Source: an uncultured Caulobacterales bacterium (GTDB taxonomy: Bacteria > Pseudomonadota > Alphaproteobacteria > Caulobacterales > Maricaulaceae). Taken from it: a stretch of DNA of 64,000 nt. This document shows, piece after piece, positions 33,455-42,985 of this stretch. The DNA is taken from the NCBI GenBank assembly GCA_937928165.1, contig CALFVT010000003.1, positions 1 to 64,000 of the forward strand, given 5' to 3'. The notes below the pieces were generated by a model. The model was given only the letters and a program-made list of their open reading frames with translations, was not told where the DNA came from and did not search any database. Made by a program: the position numbers and the translations under genes. Positions within the stretch are counted from its first letter, which is position 1; every line of letters starts with the position of its first letter.

Positions 33455-36226
33455 TTATTGTGCGCCAAAGTTATAACGTAGCGAGACGCCATAGGTACGC
33501 GGTTCATTTGGATAGGCATTAACCGTTCCCGCCTGAATCACGCCCGGAAAGGCGCTTGTAAAGGAACGGTCATCCGATAAGTTACGGCCCCAGAAACGAA
33601 CGCCGACTCCATTTTCAAAGTTAAAGCCGACCGCTGCATTAAAAATATTCGTCGAGCGGTTTACGCCGGGAATATTATCAACCACTTGGACATCATCTTC
33701 ATATTGATAATCACCGCGCAAGAAGGCTTTAATCCCATTTGCAAACTCATATTTAAAGGTGGCAGACGTTGAGAATGAAATCTCGTTAATGCCCGCAGGG
33801 CGCTCACCGGAGAGATCACCCACACCATCAGCTACGCCGTCGGCCAAATCAAGCTCGCCGCCTGTCACAACAGGCGCGCCGGTAAAGTCAGCAAATTCAG
33901 GGTCTTGAATAACACCCGCCGCCGTCACCGTTAGCCAATCTGTGACATCAAATGTACCGTCAAATTCAAAGCCCTGGGTCGTTTGCTCACCCGCGTTGGA
34001 GAGAACAAAACCAGTGCCTTGGAAAATTGTTGATTGGAAGTTTTCAACAGATTGGTCAAAGGCCGCAATGTTAAACGCACCGCGCGCAAACCGGGCTTTG
34101 AGGCCAATTTCAAAGACTTCAATATCTTCCGGCTCTGCAAAGCGGGTTCCAAAATTTCGCCCATTCGGAAAGGCCACATTATTCGCATTCGGCAGTGAGA
34201 AGTTATTGGGCAGAAGACCTGCTGCTAGAAGCGCAGGGCCATCCGCAAGGAAAGGCCGCGAATCCCGCGTCAGGTTAAAAGATGACGCCTTAAAGCCTGT
34301 GGCATAGCTACCATAGACATTTAAATTATCATTCACTTCATAAGCCCCGCGAATTGTATAGGTAAACTTATCATCGTCCGTGCGGCCATCTTCAACCGCA
34401 TTGGGGAAGCCTAAGAATTGAGGCTGGAATTGGAAGGCGGTTAGGCCAACGAGCGGATTTTGCGCCGGATCGGTCAGATCAAGCGCAGCCACCCCTGCGG
34501 CAACTTGAGCTTGAAAACCCGGAAAGACAACAGAGCCCGGAGCCGTATTCCCTTGCGCGTCAATGAAACAGGCCGGCGCTGCTAAGACCGCGCCGACATT
34601 GGCTGGATTGAAAGGAAGCGCGCCAAGACCGCAAGACGCCGCCACAGCCGGGAAGTTAGCCGAGAGGCCGCCAACGGTTAAAACTGTCGCCCCATCTGCG
34701 CCCAAAAGATCAAGATTACTAAAGGCATCATTATTCACAGTGCTAACAGCGACCTCTTTAGAGTCATCTGTATAATTACCGCCAAGCGTAATCGTAAAAC
34801 GATCTGTGACGTCAAAATCAATCGTACCAAAGATTGAAAAACTCTCATTATCTTGGGTGAAAGTCTCATTAATTTGCACATCATCCCCGAAGAAGGTTCC
34901 TGGCGCAAATTGAAGCGCAGCTTCAACACCGGCGAGGGGTGAATTTGCTGGATCAAATGGGTTAAGGGGAGGTTGGCCGGCAGCAATCAATGCTGGATTC
35001 CCCGCAGCAACGCCAAGGGCATCAAGGAACGGACGCGCATCAGCGCCGAAATCAATACCGGAGTCCAAATCAATAGTCTCGTCAAAATATGTCGCGCCGA
35101 TTTGCCAGTTAAACCGTCCATCATAATTTGATGTTAGGCGAAGTTCTTGGGTGAATGTATTGATATCCGCCGCTTGAAAAACATTTTCAAGAATATCAAG
35201 AAATGTAAAATCACTATCACTATCAAAACTGGAATCATTACTCCGGTAAGCCGAAATAGACGTGAGGGTAATATCATCGGTTATATCCCAGTCGATTTGC
35301 GCTGAAATACCTTCATCGGTGATAGAGTTCGGGTTAGACCGGTTGAGTGATGTTTCCTGGGAGAACGGGTCGGGGTTTTCACCGGCGGCTTGTCCAGGGT
35401 TTACACTCGCAAGATTACCGCCAAGGCCCTGCACTAGAGCTGATGTTGGGCCGACAATCGCTGTGGTTGTACCGCAGCAGTTCTCGTCAATCTCGCTACG
35501 ATCCGCAATCAGGCGAAGGCTAAAGGTTTCCGTGGGCTGCCAGAGCGCTTGGGCGCGAAGATTATAGCGGTTACGCTCATTAAATTCACCGCCTGTTGTA
35601 CCAGCTGCCGGCTCAAATAAGCCGTCTCTTTGCTGGAACCCTCCGCCAAGACTGACGGCAACCGTATCAGAAACCGCACCGGTAATATAGCCACGCCCAA
35701 AGGTCGCATTAAAATTACCATATCCGGCTTCAACATGTCCTTTGGTTTCAAATTGCGGGGCTTCGGTGACAATACTGACAACACCAACAGAGGCGTTTTT
35801 ACCAAAAAGCGTGGTTTGCGGTCCAGCCAAAACCTCAACCCGTTCAAGGGCGGGAAGGTCAGAAATCTGCGCCCCAGCCCGTGAGCGGTAAACGCCATCG
35901 ATAAACAAACCAACTGCAGGCTCAATCCCCAAATTATTACCACCATTACCAAAACCGCGAATCGTTAATGTCGTATTCGCTGTATTTTGAAGTTGGGAGA
36001 CACGGAATGTTGGAATAATGCTTTGCAGCGATAAAATATCCAAAATCTGTGCTTGCTCAATGGCTTCTGCCCCGACAACTGCCACAGAAATAGGCGTATC
36101 TTGGAGCGTTGTTTCACGCTTTGTCGCCGTAACAATAATTTCGTCGTCGACCTGCGCCGCAGCGGGCACAGCAAAAAGCGTTGACGCGGCAAAAGCAGCG
36201 CCGAGCAGTAAGGATTGTTTTGTCAT
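33455..36226 (-). CDS. TonB-dependent outer-membrane receptor
   Basis: 923 residues from the ATG at 36226 (GAGG upstream), preferred over 36241. A signal peptide ends near VPAAAQ. The plug starts with DEIIVTATKRETTLQDTP and contains TIRGFG, VGLFIDGVYRSR and ERVEVLAGPQTTLFGKNA; the 22-strand barrel follows and the C-terminus is YGVSLRYNFGAQ. These are the features of the proteobacterial receptors that import siderophores, glycans or aromatics. Its place beside the aromatic island suggests uptake of that substrate, but a promoter of its own is likely and the link is inferred. Confidence 0.92.
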   Translation of the reverse strand: MTKQSLLLGAAFAASTLFAVPAAAQVDDEIIVTATKRETTLQDTPISVAVVGAEAIEQAQILDILSLQSIIPTFRVSQLQNTANTTLTIRGFGNGGNNLGIEPAVGLFIDGVYRSRAGAQISDLPALERVEVLAGPQTTLFGKNASVGVVSIVTEAPQFETKGHVEAGYGNFNATFGRGYITGAVSDTVAVSLGGGFQQRDGLFEPAAGTTGGEFNERNRYNLRAQALWQPTETFSLRLIADRSEIDENCCGTTTAIVGPTSALVQGLGGNLASVNPGQAAGENPDPFSQETSLNRSNPNSITDEGISAQIDWDITDDITLTSISAYRSNDSSFDSDSDFTFLDILENVFQAADINTFTQELRLTSNYDGRFNWQIGATYFDETIDLDSGIDFGADARPFLDALGVAAGNPALIAAGQPPLNPFDPANSPLAGVEAALQFAPGTFFGDDVQINETFTQDNESFSIFGTIDFDVTDRFTITLGGNYTDDSKEVAVSTVNNDAFSNLDLLGADGATVLTVGGLSANFPAVAASCGLGALPFNPANVGAVLAAPACFIDAQGNTAPGSVVFPGFQAQVAAGVAALDLTDPAQNPLVGLTAFQFQPQFLGFPNAVEDGRTDDDKFTYTIRGAYEVNDNLNVYGSYATGFKASSFNLTRDSRPFLADGPALLAAGLLPNNFSLPNANNVAFPNGRNFGTRFAEPEDIEVFEIGLKARFARGAFNIAAFDQSVENFQSTIFQGTGFVLSNAGEQTTQGFEFDGTFDVTDWLTVTAAGVIQDPEFADFTGAPVVTGGELDLADGVADGVGDLSGERPAGINEISFSTSATFKYEFANGIKAFLRGDYQYEDDVQVVDNIPGVNRSTNIFNAAVGFNFENGVGVRFWGRNLSDDRSFTSAFPGVIQAGTVNAYPNEPRTYGVSLRYNFGAQ

Positions 36227-36523
36227 AAGTCCTCGTTTCATAATTTATTTCTCCCCGAATGTTCCCTGCTTAACACGGCGTGCCAGCTTTGGGCGGCATT
36301 AACTTTAGTGTTTCTTGTTAATATGATCTATCGCTAGCGCGAGATAACGCAAATTTCAAGCGGAGCTTATGCAATTTTTTGCTTATGTGGCAATCATAGC
36401 ACAATCAAAGACGGTTTATATAATGGCGGATAGGTTCAGGTGAACCAGCGGCAAAGATCAAGAATGACGCCGCGCCTCTAAAAATAATTTGCATCCCGTG
36501 AAACTTTAGGCTTATTCCGCCCT

Positions 36524-37600
36524 ATGACCACGCCAGATATCTCACTTAACACGCCGCAACTTGCGCAAAAAAGCCATTGGGTGACGGCGCAGGCTGATGA
36601 ACATGAAAAATCTATGCGGCTGGATAAATGGCTCGCCAGCAAAATATCACTGTCCCGCGCCCGCCTTCGCACACTCATTGAGAGCGGCGAGGTGCGTATG
36701 GACGGGGACATTATTACAAATCCATCCGCCAAAGTGCGGCTAGATATTGAATATGCGGTGCATATTCCGCCCCCCATAGACGATACACCTCACCCCGAAG
36801 ATATTCCTCTTGATATCTTATTTGAAGATGATCACTTGATTGTTGTCCATAAACCGACGGGCATGACCGTTCACCCTGCGCCGGGATCACGCAACGGCAC
36901 ATTAGTCAATGCGCTGCTTTATCATTGCAAAGATAGCCTATCGGGAATTGGCGGAGTGCTGCGACCCGGCATTGTTCACCGCATTGACAAAGATACTTCG
37001 GGTATTTTGGTCGTCGCTAAGACCGACCGCGCCCATCAATATCTCTCGAAGCAATTTGCCAAACATAGTATTCACCGCCGCTATATCTGTTTTGCCCGCG
37101 GCGGGCCGAACCCGCGCGAAGGACGGATTGAAACGCGCTTGGCCCGCTCGGCTCATGACCGCAAAAAAATGGCGGTTGTCCGCGGCACGTTTGGCAATAT
37201 TGAGGCCTCTGAGCATGGCCGCCATGCGGTGACCAATTATAAACGGCTAAAAGGCTATGGGCAGCGGCCCAATGCGGCGATCGGCAGCCCGTTGATTAGC
37301 CAGATTGAATGCCGCCTTGAGACCGGGCGCACCCATCAAATCCGCGTGCATATGGCCCATATTGCTTGCCCCCTGCTCGGTGATCCACTTTATGGGAAAC
37401 AGCGGGCATTTAAGACGGCTAAAAGCGAGGCGGAGCTACAGCTCCAAGCCGCCCTCGCCAATTTAAAACGTCAAGCCCTCCACGCCGCAGAGCTTGGCTT
37501 TATTCACCCGATCAGCAAAGAGGAAATGATCTTTCAAGCCCCTTTGCCGGATGATCTAAAAGCCCTGAAAACCGCGCTAGAAGGGCTAAAGGCGGATTAA
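36524..37600 (+). CDS. rluD: Ribosomal large-subunit pseudouridine synthase RluD type
   Basis: 358 residues: an S4 RNA-binding domain (about 35-90, with RLDKWLASKI and SRARLRTLIESG) followed by the RluA-family catalytic domain, with catalytic Asp in HRIDKDTSG and the GRTHQIRVH motif. It makes pseudouridines in helix 69 of 23S rRNA. The protein has a 30-residue N-terminal extension and is otherwise of normal length. It directly precedes rpoH, an order common in alphaproteobacteria. Confidence 0.92.
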   Translation: MTTPDISLNTPQLAQKSHWVTAQADEHEKSMRLDKWLASKISLSRARLRTLIESGEVRMDGDIITNPSAKVRLDIEYAVHIPPPIDDTPHPEDIPLDILFEDDHLIVVHKPTGMTVHPAPGSRNGTLVNALLYHCKDSLSGIGGVLRPGIVHRIDKDTSGILVVAKTDRAHQYLSKQFAKHSIHRRYICFARGGPNPREGRIETRLARSAHDRKKMAVVRGTFGNIEASEHGRHAVTNYKRLKGYGQRPNAAIGSPLISQIECRLETGRTHQIRVHMAHIACPLLGDPLYGKQRAFKTAKSEAELQLQAALANLKRQALHAAELGFIHPISKEEMIFQAPLPDDLKALKTALEGLKAD

Positions 37601-37609
37601 AACCGTAGA

Positions 37610-37641
37610 TTTGACGTGGAATATAAGGAATGCCCCCTTTA
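37610..37641 (+). promoter_or_regulatory. Candidate sigma-32-type promoter of rpoH
   Basis: TTTGACG (37610-37616) and CCCCTTTA (37634-37641) resemble the heat-shock consensus CTTGAAA ... CCCCATnT with plausible spacing, and lie about 65 bases before the rpoH start. The same TTGACG could serve a sigma-70 promoter. Confidence 0.4.
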
Positions 37642-37704
37642 AACCGCCGCTAAATATCCTATATCTAATCATTCACATTCATCATTGGCTTAATGGGAGT
37701 TCAC

Positions 37705-38673
37705 ATGACGAAAGCAAAAACTAGCTTGCCCGCAAAGGCCGCCGGCACATCTGCCTCCAAAGCCGATGCGAGTTACTCTGGGAATATGAGCCTGTCGATG
37801 ACGCTCTCCCCTGAGCAAGGGCTGAACCGTTATTTGTCCGAAATCCGTAAATTCCCCATGCTAGAGAAAAATGAAGAATTTACCCTTGCTAAGAAATGGC
37901 AGCAAGAGGGCGATACCAAAGCGGCAGAGCGAATGGTGACCTCTCATCTGCGGCTTGTGGCGAAAATTGCTATGGGCTACCGAGGCTATGGCCTGCCTAT
38001 TGGCGAGGTGATCTCCGAAGGCAATGTCGGCCTGATGCAGGCGGTGAAGAAATTTGACCCGGATAAAGGCTTTCGTCTCTCGACTTATGCCATGTGGTGG
38101 ATTCGCGCCGCCATACAGGAATATGTACTGCGCTCTTGGTCCTTGGTTAAAATGGGGACAACGGCGGCACAGAAAAAGCTATTTTTCAATCTCCGCCGCC
38201 TGAAAGGCGAAATGAAAGCCATTGATGACGGAGCCCTACATCCAGATAAGGTCAAGAAAATCGCCACGCGGCTGAACGTGAAAGAAAGCGAAGTCGTATC
38301 GATGAATCGGCGCATGGCGTCCGGCGGAGACGCTTCGTTGAATGTCACCATTGGCGGTGAGGACGGCGGCAGTGAATGGCAAGACTGGCTGGAAGACGAT
38401 ACTGCATCCCAAGAAACGCAAATGGGCGAGAGCCAAGAATTTGATGCCCGTATGGAGCTTTTGCAAGCGGCCATGTCAGACCTCAATGAGCGGGAGCGGG
38501 ATATTATCTCAAAACGCCGCCTTGCGGATAAACCGAAAACCCTCGAAGAACTCGCTGCTGTTTATAACGTGAGCCGCGAGCGCATTCGCCAAATCGAAGC
38601 CCGCGCCTTTGAAAAGCTACAGCAAGCCATGATGGTCGCCGCAGGGCAGACGGGGTTGATCGAAGCGGGCTAA
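37705..38673 (+). CDS. rpoH: RNA polymerase sigma-32 factor
   Basis: 322 residues from the ATG at 37705 (GGGAG upstream), preferred over 37693. Region 2 contains NVGLMQAVKKFDPDKGFRLS and TYAMWWIRAAIQEYVLRSW, the RpoH box is QKKLFFNLRRLKG, and region 4 is VSRERIRQIEARAFEKL. These identify the heat-shock sigma factor rather than RpoD. A candidate sigma-32-like promoter upstream suggests autoregulation. Confidence 0.96.
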   Translation: MTKAKTSLPAKAAGTSASKADASYSGNMSLSMTLSPEQGLNRYLSEIRKFPMLEKNEEFTLAKKWQQEGDTKAAERMVTSHLRLVAKIAMGYRGYGLPIGEVISEGNVGLMQAVKKFDPDKGFRLSTYAMWWIRAAIQEYVLRSWSLVKMGTTAAQKKLFFNLRRLKGEMKAIDDGALHPDKVKKIATRLNVKESEVVSMNRRMASGGDASLNVTIGGEDGGSEWQDWLEDDTASQETQMGESQEFDARMELLQAAMSDLNERERDIISKRRLADKPKTLEELAAVYNVSRERIRQIEARAFEKLQQAMMVAAGQTGLIEAG

Positions 38674-38980
38674 CCGCACCTTCGCCGTCAAACTCTTGCT
38701 ATAACGCCTATTGTCACCCCGGGCTTGTTCCGGGGTCTGGGGCTTTTGCTGGTTTAGATTCCCGCTTTCACGGGAATGGTAGTAATGCGGCAGGAATGAC
38801 AAAAGCGCGGCAGGAATGACAAAAGCTCCGCAGGCATAGCCGAAAGATTACAAAGTCGTTTAAGGCAGGTTAACACGCGCCTCACACAGATTTGACGTTA
38901 ACCTTCAAGGTCGTGACATCACGGCTTTTCTTTATGCGCTATATATACCCTATAAGTTAGAGACAAAAAATGGTGCCCCA
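38674..38980. other. Intergenic region rpoH / DUF3179 gene
   Basis: 307 bases. The first half is filled by the palindromic repeat element described separately. The second half is AT-richer and contains TTTGACG at 38891 and a TATATATAC stretch near 38940, which may be parts of the promoter of the downstream gene. No ORF is supported. Confidence 0.5.
38711..38850. repeat. Palindromic intergenic repeat (REP-like) with duplicated tail
   Basis: Two hairpins follow each other: CCCCGG...CCGGGG (38717-38735) and ATTCCCG...CGGGAAT (38758-38777). The layout GTCACCCCGGGCTTGTTCCGGGG plus a TTCCCGCTTTCACGGGAA arm is the pattern of dispersed repeats known between genes in many alphaproteobacteria. A 20-bp unit is tandemly repeated at 38787-38806 and 38807-38826, with a degenerate third copy after it. 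Confidence 0.75.
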
Positions 38981-40399
38981 ATGAAACGTGCTATTATCCT
39001 GAGCAGCCTTGCGGCTGCAGCTTTTATGACGATAAGCCTCAGCCCAACACAGGCCCGAACCCGAGTAGCGCCGGTACAGCAAACCTTTGTTGAATCGGGA
39101 CTTGAATTAACCGCCCGTGATAAAGATGTTTTATTATCCACGCTTGAGCCGCAAATTTTTCGCCAAGGAGATGTGGCCGCAGATCTTCGCGCCTTTTGGA
39201 CCGCCGCCTATATCCCCCCTGCGATTGAAATGTTTAATTTCATCCCTGACCGCCAAACACGCTCTATTATTTTAGAAAAACTTAGGGACAGTACGGGGCA
39301 AGATTTCGGCGATAACATGACCGAATGGTACCGTTGGCTGTGGAATGAGCCAGAGCTTAAAATCAAAGGCTATGCGGATTTTAAATCTGAATTTTACCGC
39401 GAGATTGACCCTAAATTTGGGCGCTATTTCTTTGGCCGCGACAATCAATCTAATATACGCCTTGATGAAGTGCGCTGGGGCGGGGTTGTCCAAGACGGCA
39501 TTCCGCCGCTGCGCGGGCCTGAGATGATATCGGCTAAAGAGGCGGATTATCTGGACGATGATAATGTGGTCTTTGGCATTGAAGTCAATGGTGATGTGCG
39601 GGCCTATCCCAAACGGATTTTAGCTTGGCATGAAATGTTCGTCGATACTGTTGGCGGCGTTGATTTCGCCGGCGTATATTGCACACTCTGCGGCACAGTG
39701 ATTTTATATGAAACCAAAGCCGGCGGTATAGATCATAAAATGGGCACAAGCGGATTTCTCTACCGCTCCAATAAACTTATGTATGATCAAGAAACCCAGT
39801 CTTTATGGAACACCCTTAAAGGCGAGCCTGTGATTGGACCCCTCATTGGAAAAAATATTGCTTTGGATCACCGCAGTGTTGTCACAACCACATGGGGGAA
39901 ATGGAAAAAACTCCATCCAGATACAAAGGTCTTATCGCTCAATACGGGTCATCGCCGTAATTACGGCGAAGGAGTGGCTTATCATGAATATTTCTCTACG
40001 GATGAGTTGATGTTTCACACGCCGTTTTCCGATTACCGCCTAAAAAACAAGCAAGAAGTTTTGGCCCTACGGTTTAAAAAATACCCCCATGAACCGGTTG
40101 CCATTGCCGCCGATTTTCTACGTAAAAACCCCGTTTACCGCAATAATATTGGCGCGCAAAAATATGTGGTTTTAACGGACGAAACAGGTGCAAACCGGGT
40201 GTATGATCCTGAAGATGTTGTGTTAACACAATTTGACGGCTCGCAAAAAGCTGTTGATCTTTTAGGGCAGACATGGGCCGTATCAGAAAGCAAGCTAGTG
40301 GCTGCTGACGGGCGCGAGCTCAAGCGATTACCTTACCATCGCGCCTTTTGGTTCGGATGGCATGCAAGCTATCCGAATACCCGGCTTATTAAAGAGTAA
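38981..40399 (+). CDS. DUF3179 protein, secreted
   Basis: 472 residues with a signal peptide of about 25 residues (SLAAAAFMTISLS, then TQA). The DUF3179 domain, roughly 150-440, shows FGIEVNGDVRAYPKRILAWHE, then VYCTLCGTVILYE with a CxxC pair, and GTSGFLYRSNKLMYD. Its function is unknown; the conserved CxxC and His residues suggest metal binding or redox. It stands alone behind the repeat element. Codon use is ordinary. Confidence 0.85.
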   Translation: MKRAIILSSLAAAAFMTISLSPTQARTRVAPVQQTFVESGLELTARDKDVLLSTLEPQIFRQGDVAADLRAFWTAAYIPPAIEMFNFIPDRQTRSIILEKLRDSTGQDFGDNMTEWYRWLWNEPELKIKGYADFKSEFYREIDPKFGRYFFGRDNQSNIRLDEVRWGGVVQDGIPPLRGPEMISAKEADYLDDDNVVFGIEVNGDVRAYPKRILAWHEMFVDTVGGVDFAGVYCTLCGTVILYETKAGGIDHKMGTSGFLYRSNKLMYDQETQSLWNTLKGEPVIGPLIGKNIALDHRSVVTTTWGKWKKLHPDTKVLSLNTGHRRNYGEGVAYHEYFSTDELMFHTPFSDYRLKNKQEVLALRFKKYPHEPVAIAADFLRKNPVYRNNIGAQKYVVLTDETGANRVYDPEDVVLTQFDGSQKAVDLLGQTWAVSESKLVAADGRELKRLPYHRAFWFGWHASYPNTRLIKE

Positions 40400-40404
40400 A
40401 CCGC

Positions 40405-40632
40405 TTAAGCCCAGGTATCACCATGGGCAATCGGCATTTTAACGGAGCTATACTCATTGACATTGTGAAACCAAGTTAAATACTCGCTCGGTGTCATATG
40501 GCTTTTTAAGAAATTAAGGGCATCATCACGCGAATACCCCGTCACATAACAAATAGATGCAAGCCCCGTCGCATCATTTTTTGCAAAATTTATAATATCA
40601 TTAATCTCAGCTTTGGTTAGAAAACTGCTCAT
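40405..40632 (-). CDS. Small hypothetical protein (75 aa)
   Basis: Starts at 40632 behind AGGA. Reads like a small helical, soluble protein (LTKAEINDIINFAKNDATG, YSRDDALNFLKSH). No signal, helix span or known motif. It fills the gap between two convergent/divergent genes and converges on the DUF3179 gene with five bases between the stops. I do not recognise a family. Confidence 0.55.
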   Translation of the reverse strand: MSSFLTKAEINDIINFAKNDATGLASICYVTGYSRDDALNFLKSHMTPSEYLTWFHNVNEYSSVKMPIAHGDTWA

Positions 40633-40727
40633 GTTAACATCCTATTTTTGTTTTATTATAAATTACCGTTATACTTAGCTACGAAACTGTTGGTTGTTTC
40701 AGATTTAAAAAGTTAAAAAGATTTTCT

Positions 40728-41231
40728 ATGCTCACAAATTTACTCATCATGCGTCATGCAAAATCCTCTTGGGGTGATGAGGATTTATCCGATCATGACC
40801 GCCCTTTAAACAAGCGCGGACAGGCCGCCGCCGATATGATTGGGCAGGTCTTAACGGCTAAAAACTATCCGCCAGACATTATCTGGGCCTCTGACGCCCA
40901 GCGGACAAAAGAAACCGCCCAGCGCATAATTCGCGTGACCCCAGGCGCGCAAGACCTGCGATATCAGCCGGAGTTTTACTTGGCCGGGGCCATTCATGTT
41001 TTAAATTTGCTCCGCAGCGTCGATGAGCCAAGCGGGCGGCTTATGCTCCTCGGCCATAACCCGGGATGGGAGGGATTATTTGAACATTTCAGCGGCCATC
41101 CAGAAAATTTTCCCACTGCAGCCTGCGCTATATTTACGCGCAAAGACCCATCCGCCCATTGGCTCACCGCGCAAGCTTGGCAGTTTCGTGACTTCTTGCG
41201 CCCCCGTGACTTAACGCCTGAGCCGCTATAA
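40728..41231 (+). CDS. SixA-like histidine phosphatase
   Basis: 167 residues of the phosphoglycerate-mutase-like superfamily. The phosphohistidine loop MRHAKSSW (8-15) is followed by DHDRPLNKRG, and the second catalytic His is in LLGHNPGWE. SixA proteins remove phosphate from histidine phosphotransfer domains or from small substrates. Coupled to a small membrane gene four bases downstream. The substrate is not deducible. Confidence 0.88.
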   Translation: MLTNLLIMRHAKSSWGDEDLSDHDRPLNKRGQAAADMIGQVLTAKNYPPDIIWASDAQRTKETAQRIIRVTPGAQDLRYQPEFYLAGAIHVLNLLRSVDEPSGRLMLLGHNPGWEGLFEHFSGHPENFPTAACAIFTRKDPSAHWLTAQAWQFRDFLRPRDLTPEPL

Positions 41232-41235
41232 GCGC

Positions 41236-41454
41236 ATGCGCGTCAATCCAAAACTAAAAGCGGTTTTAAGGATTTATTGGCGCTTTCTGCGCCTATTTCT
41301 ATTTTACCCCGCTATGATCGCCGCATTTTTCTATGTTTATTTTAAAGGCTATCACTGGATTTGGGGCGTTTTAATTATTGCCGCCATTTTATGGGTTGAT
41401 CCCACATATCGCCTCTTATGGCGCGGGTTTCGCCGCCATTTTAAAGATAAATAA
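41236..41454 (+). CDS. Small basic membrane protein (72 aa)
   Basis: Two hydrophobic spans (LFLFYPAMIAAFFYVYF and WIWGVLIIAAILWV) flanked by basic ends RVNPKLKAVLRIYWR and WRGFRRHFKDK. Probably an inner-membrane protein with both termini in the cytoplasm. It starts four bases after sixA and ends on the terminator at 41456-41475. Family unknown. Confidence 0.7.
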   Translation: MRVNPKLKAVLRIYWRFLRLFLFYPAMIAAFFYVYFKGYHWIWGVLIIAAILWVDPTYRLLWRGFRRHFKDK

Positions 41455-41455
41455 A

Positions 41456-41475
41456 AAGGGCCATTCAAGGCCCTT
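41456..41475. terminator. Bidirectional terminator between the small membrane gene and gltX
   Basis: AAGGGCC (41456-41462) and GGCCCTT (41469-41475) form a perfect seven-base stem with a six-base loop. The U-tract is best on the - strand (gltX); the + strand gene stops just before it. Confidence 0.75.
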
Positions 41476-41502
41476 ATCCACAATCATAGCCCCGTTAAAC
41501 CT

Positions 41503-42843
41503 TTAGCCTTTTTCGCCTAATAGCCGTTTTTTCGCCTTTTCACGCCCAAGCAGCAGCAAAACCTTGCCCATATCCGGCCCGTAATTTCGCCCGGTTAAAG
41601 CAAGGCGCAGGGGCATAAATAGTCCCCGCCCCTTACGGCCCGTTTCGGTTTTCAGTGCGCCCGTTAGGGTTTGCCAACTCTCTTCATTAAGCTCATCGGG
41701 CAAAAGCTTTGCCGCCGCCGCGCAAAATTCTTTATCTTCATCAGCAATTTGCCCGGCCATTGGCGCATAGATCATGGTTGACCATCCGGCCATATCTTCA
41801 AGCTTTTCGATATTGGTCCGCATCAGCGTCCACAGGGCTTCCCCGCCGCCCACGCCCATAGCGCCGAGGCGGTCTTTCACCTGCGCATAATCCATCTCAT
41901 GCAAAAGCCGCGCATTAATCAGCGCCAGCTCATCTTCGTCAAACCGGGCGGGCGCGCGGCCAATTTTACCAAAATCAAACCCGCCAATAAGCTTCCCCAT
42001 ATCCGGTTCAGCAGCCACTGGATCGGAGGTGCCGATTTTTGCCAGTAAAGACGCCACCGCTTGCGGCTCAATCCCTTGCGCTTTCAGCTCTTGCATAGAC
42101 AAGGAGCCAAGACGCTTTGACAATCCCTTGCCGTCTTTGCCCACTAATAAAGGCGTATGGGCAAATTCGGGTAGGTGATCTGATAGGGCCCTGAAAATTT
42201 CAATCTGCGCGCCGGAATTAGTCACGTGGTCTTCCCCGCGAATAACATGGCTAATGCGGGCATCAATATCATCAACGACGCTTGGAAGTGTGTAAAGGAA
42301 ACTCCCATCCGCACGAATAAGTACGGGATCGGAAATCGAGCTCGTGTCTATGCTTTGCTTTCCGCGCACCATATCCGTCCATGTCACCACCCCGCCGGAG
42401 AGTTTAAAGCGCCAGTGAGGCTTGCGGCCTTCCGCTTCATAAGCGGCGATTTGCTCTTCTGTGAGGCTTAGTCCCGCGCGGTTATAAATCGGCGGCTGGC
42501 TTTGCACCCGCAGCAGCTTTCTTTGGCGGTCAAGCTCCTCTGCGGTTTCATAGCAGGCATAAAGCAGGCCGTCTGTGCGGAGCTTATTCGCCGCCTCATT
42601 ATACATATCAAACCGGCGGGATTGGTTAAACGTCTCATGATGGGTCATGCCCAGCCAAGCGAGGTCTTCTTTAATTCCGTCCTCATAGGCTTGGGTGGAA
42701 CGCTCAAGATCTGTGTCGTCAATACGCAGGATAAACGTGCCCGCATTTTTCTGCACAAATAGATAATTCATCAAAGCTGTGCGGACATTTCCGACATGAA
42801 GCCGCCCGGTTGGGGACGGCGCAAAGCGAACACGTATCGTCAT
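41503..42843 (-). CDS. gltX: Glutamyl-tRNA synthetase
   Basis: 446 residues from the ATG at 42843, behind AAAGGA; a longer frame to 42867 adds MCLKKDRV and is not used. Class I signature HVGN is within SPTGRLHVGNVRTA, and the KMSKS-like motif is LSKRLG. The length (usually 460-500) and Glu-specific features suggest charging of tRNA-Glu; alphaproteobacteria often carry two gltX copies, one of which may charge tRNA-Gln. This one is a normal-looking enzyme. Confidence 0.94.
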   Translation of the reverse strand: MTIRVRFAPSPTGRLHVGNVRTALMNYLFVQKNAGTFILRIDDTDLERSTQAYEDGIKEDLAWLGMTHHETFNQSRRFDMYNEAANKLRTDGLLYACYETAEELDRQRKLLRVQSQPPIYNRAGLSLTEEQIAAYEAEGRKPHWRFKLSGGVVTWTDMVRGKQSIDTSSISDPVLIRADGSFLYTLPSVVDDIDARISHVIRGEDHVTNSGAQIEIFRALSDHLPEFAHTPLLVGKDGKGLSKRLGSLSMQELKAQGIEPQAVASLLAKIGTSDPVAAEPDMGKLIGGFDFGKIGRAPARFDEDELALINARLLHEMDYAQVKDRLGAMGVGGGEALWTLMRTNIEKLEDMAGWSTMIYAPMAGQIADEDKEFCAAAAKLLPDELNEESWQTLTGALKTETGRKGRGLFMPLRLALTGRNYGPDMGKVLLLLGREKAKKRLLGEKG

Positions 42844-42861
42844 AACTCTATCCTTTTTCAA

Positions 42862-42898
42862 ACACAAAAACCGCGCCCGGATGTAACCTTGGCGCGGT
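42862..42898 (-). terminator. Terminator of the outer-membrane barrel gene
   Basis: ACCGCGCC (42870-42877) pairs with GGCGCGGT (42891-42898). On the - strand the stem is followed by TTTTTGTGTTTG. It lies between the barrel gene and gltX and should stop read-through from the barrel gene. Confidence 0.8.
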
Positions 42899-42985
42899 CA
42901 TAAGTCAGATTACGGTTTAATCCAAGAGGTAAGCTTTATTTTTTACCGCCTGTCCCAGATATAGAGATATAGAACCCTTAAAGCC

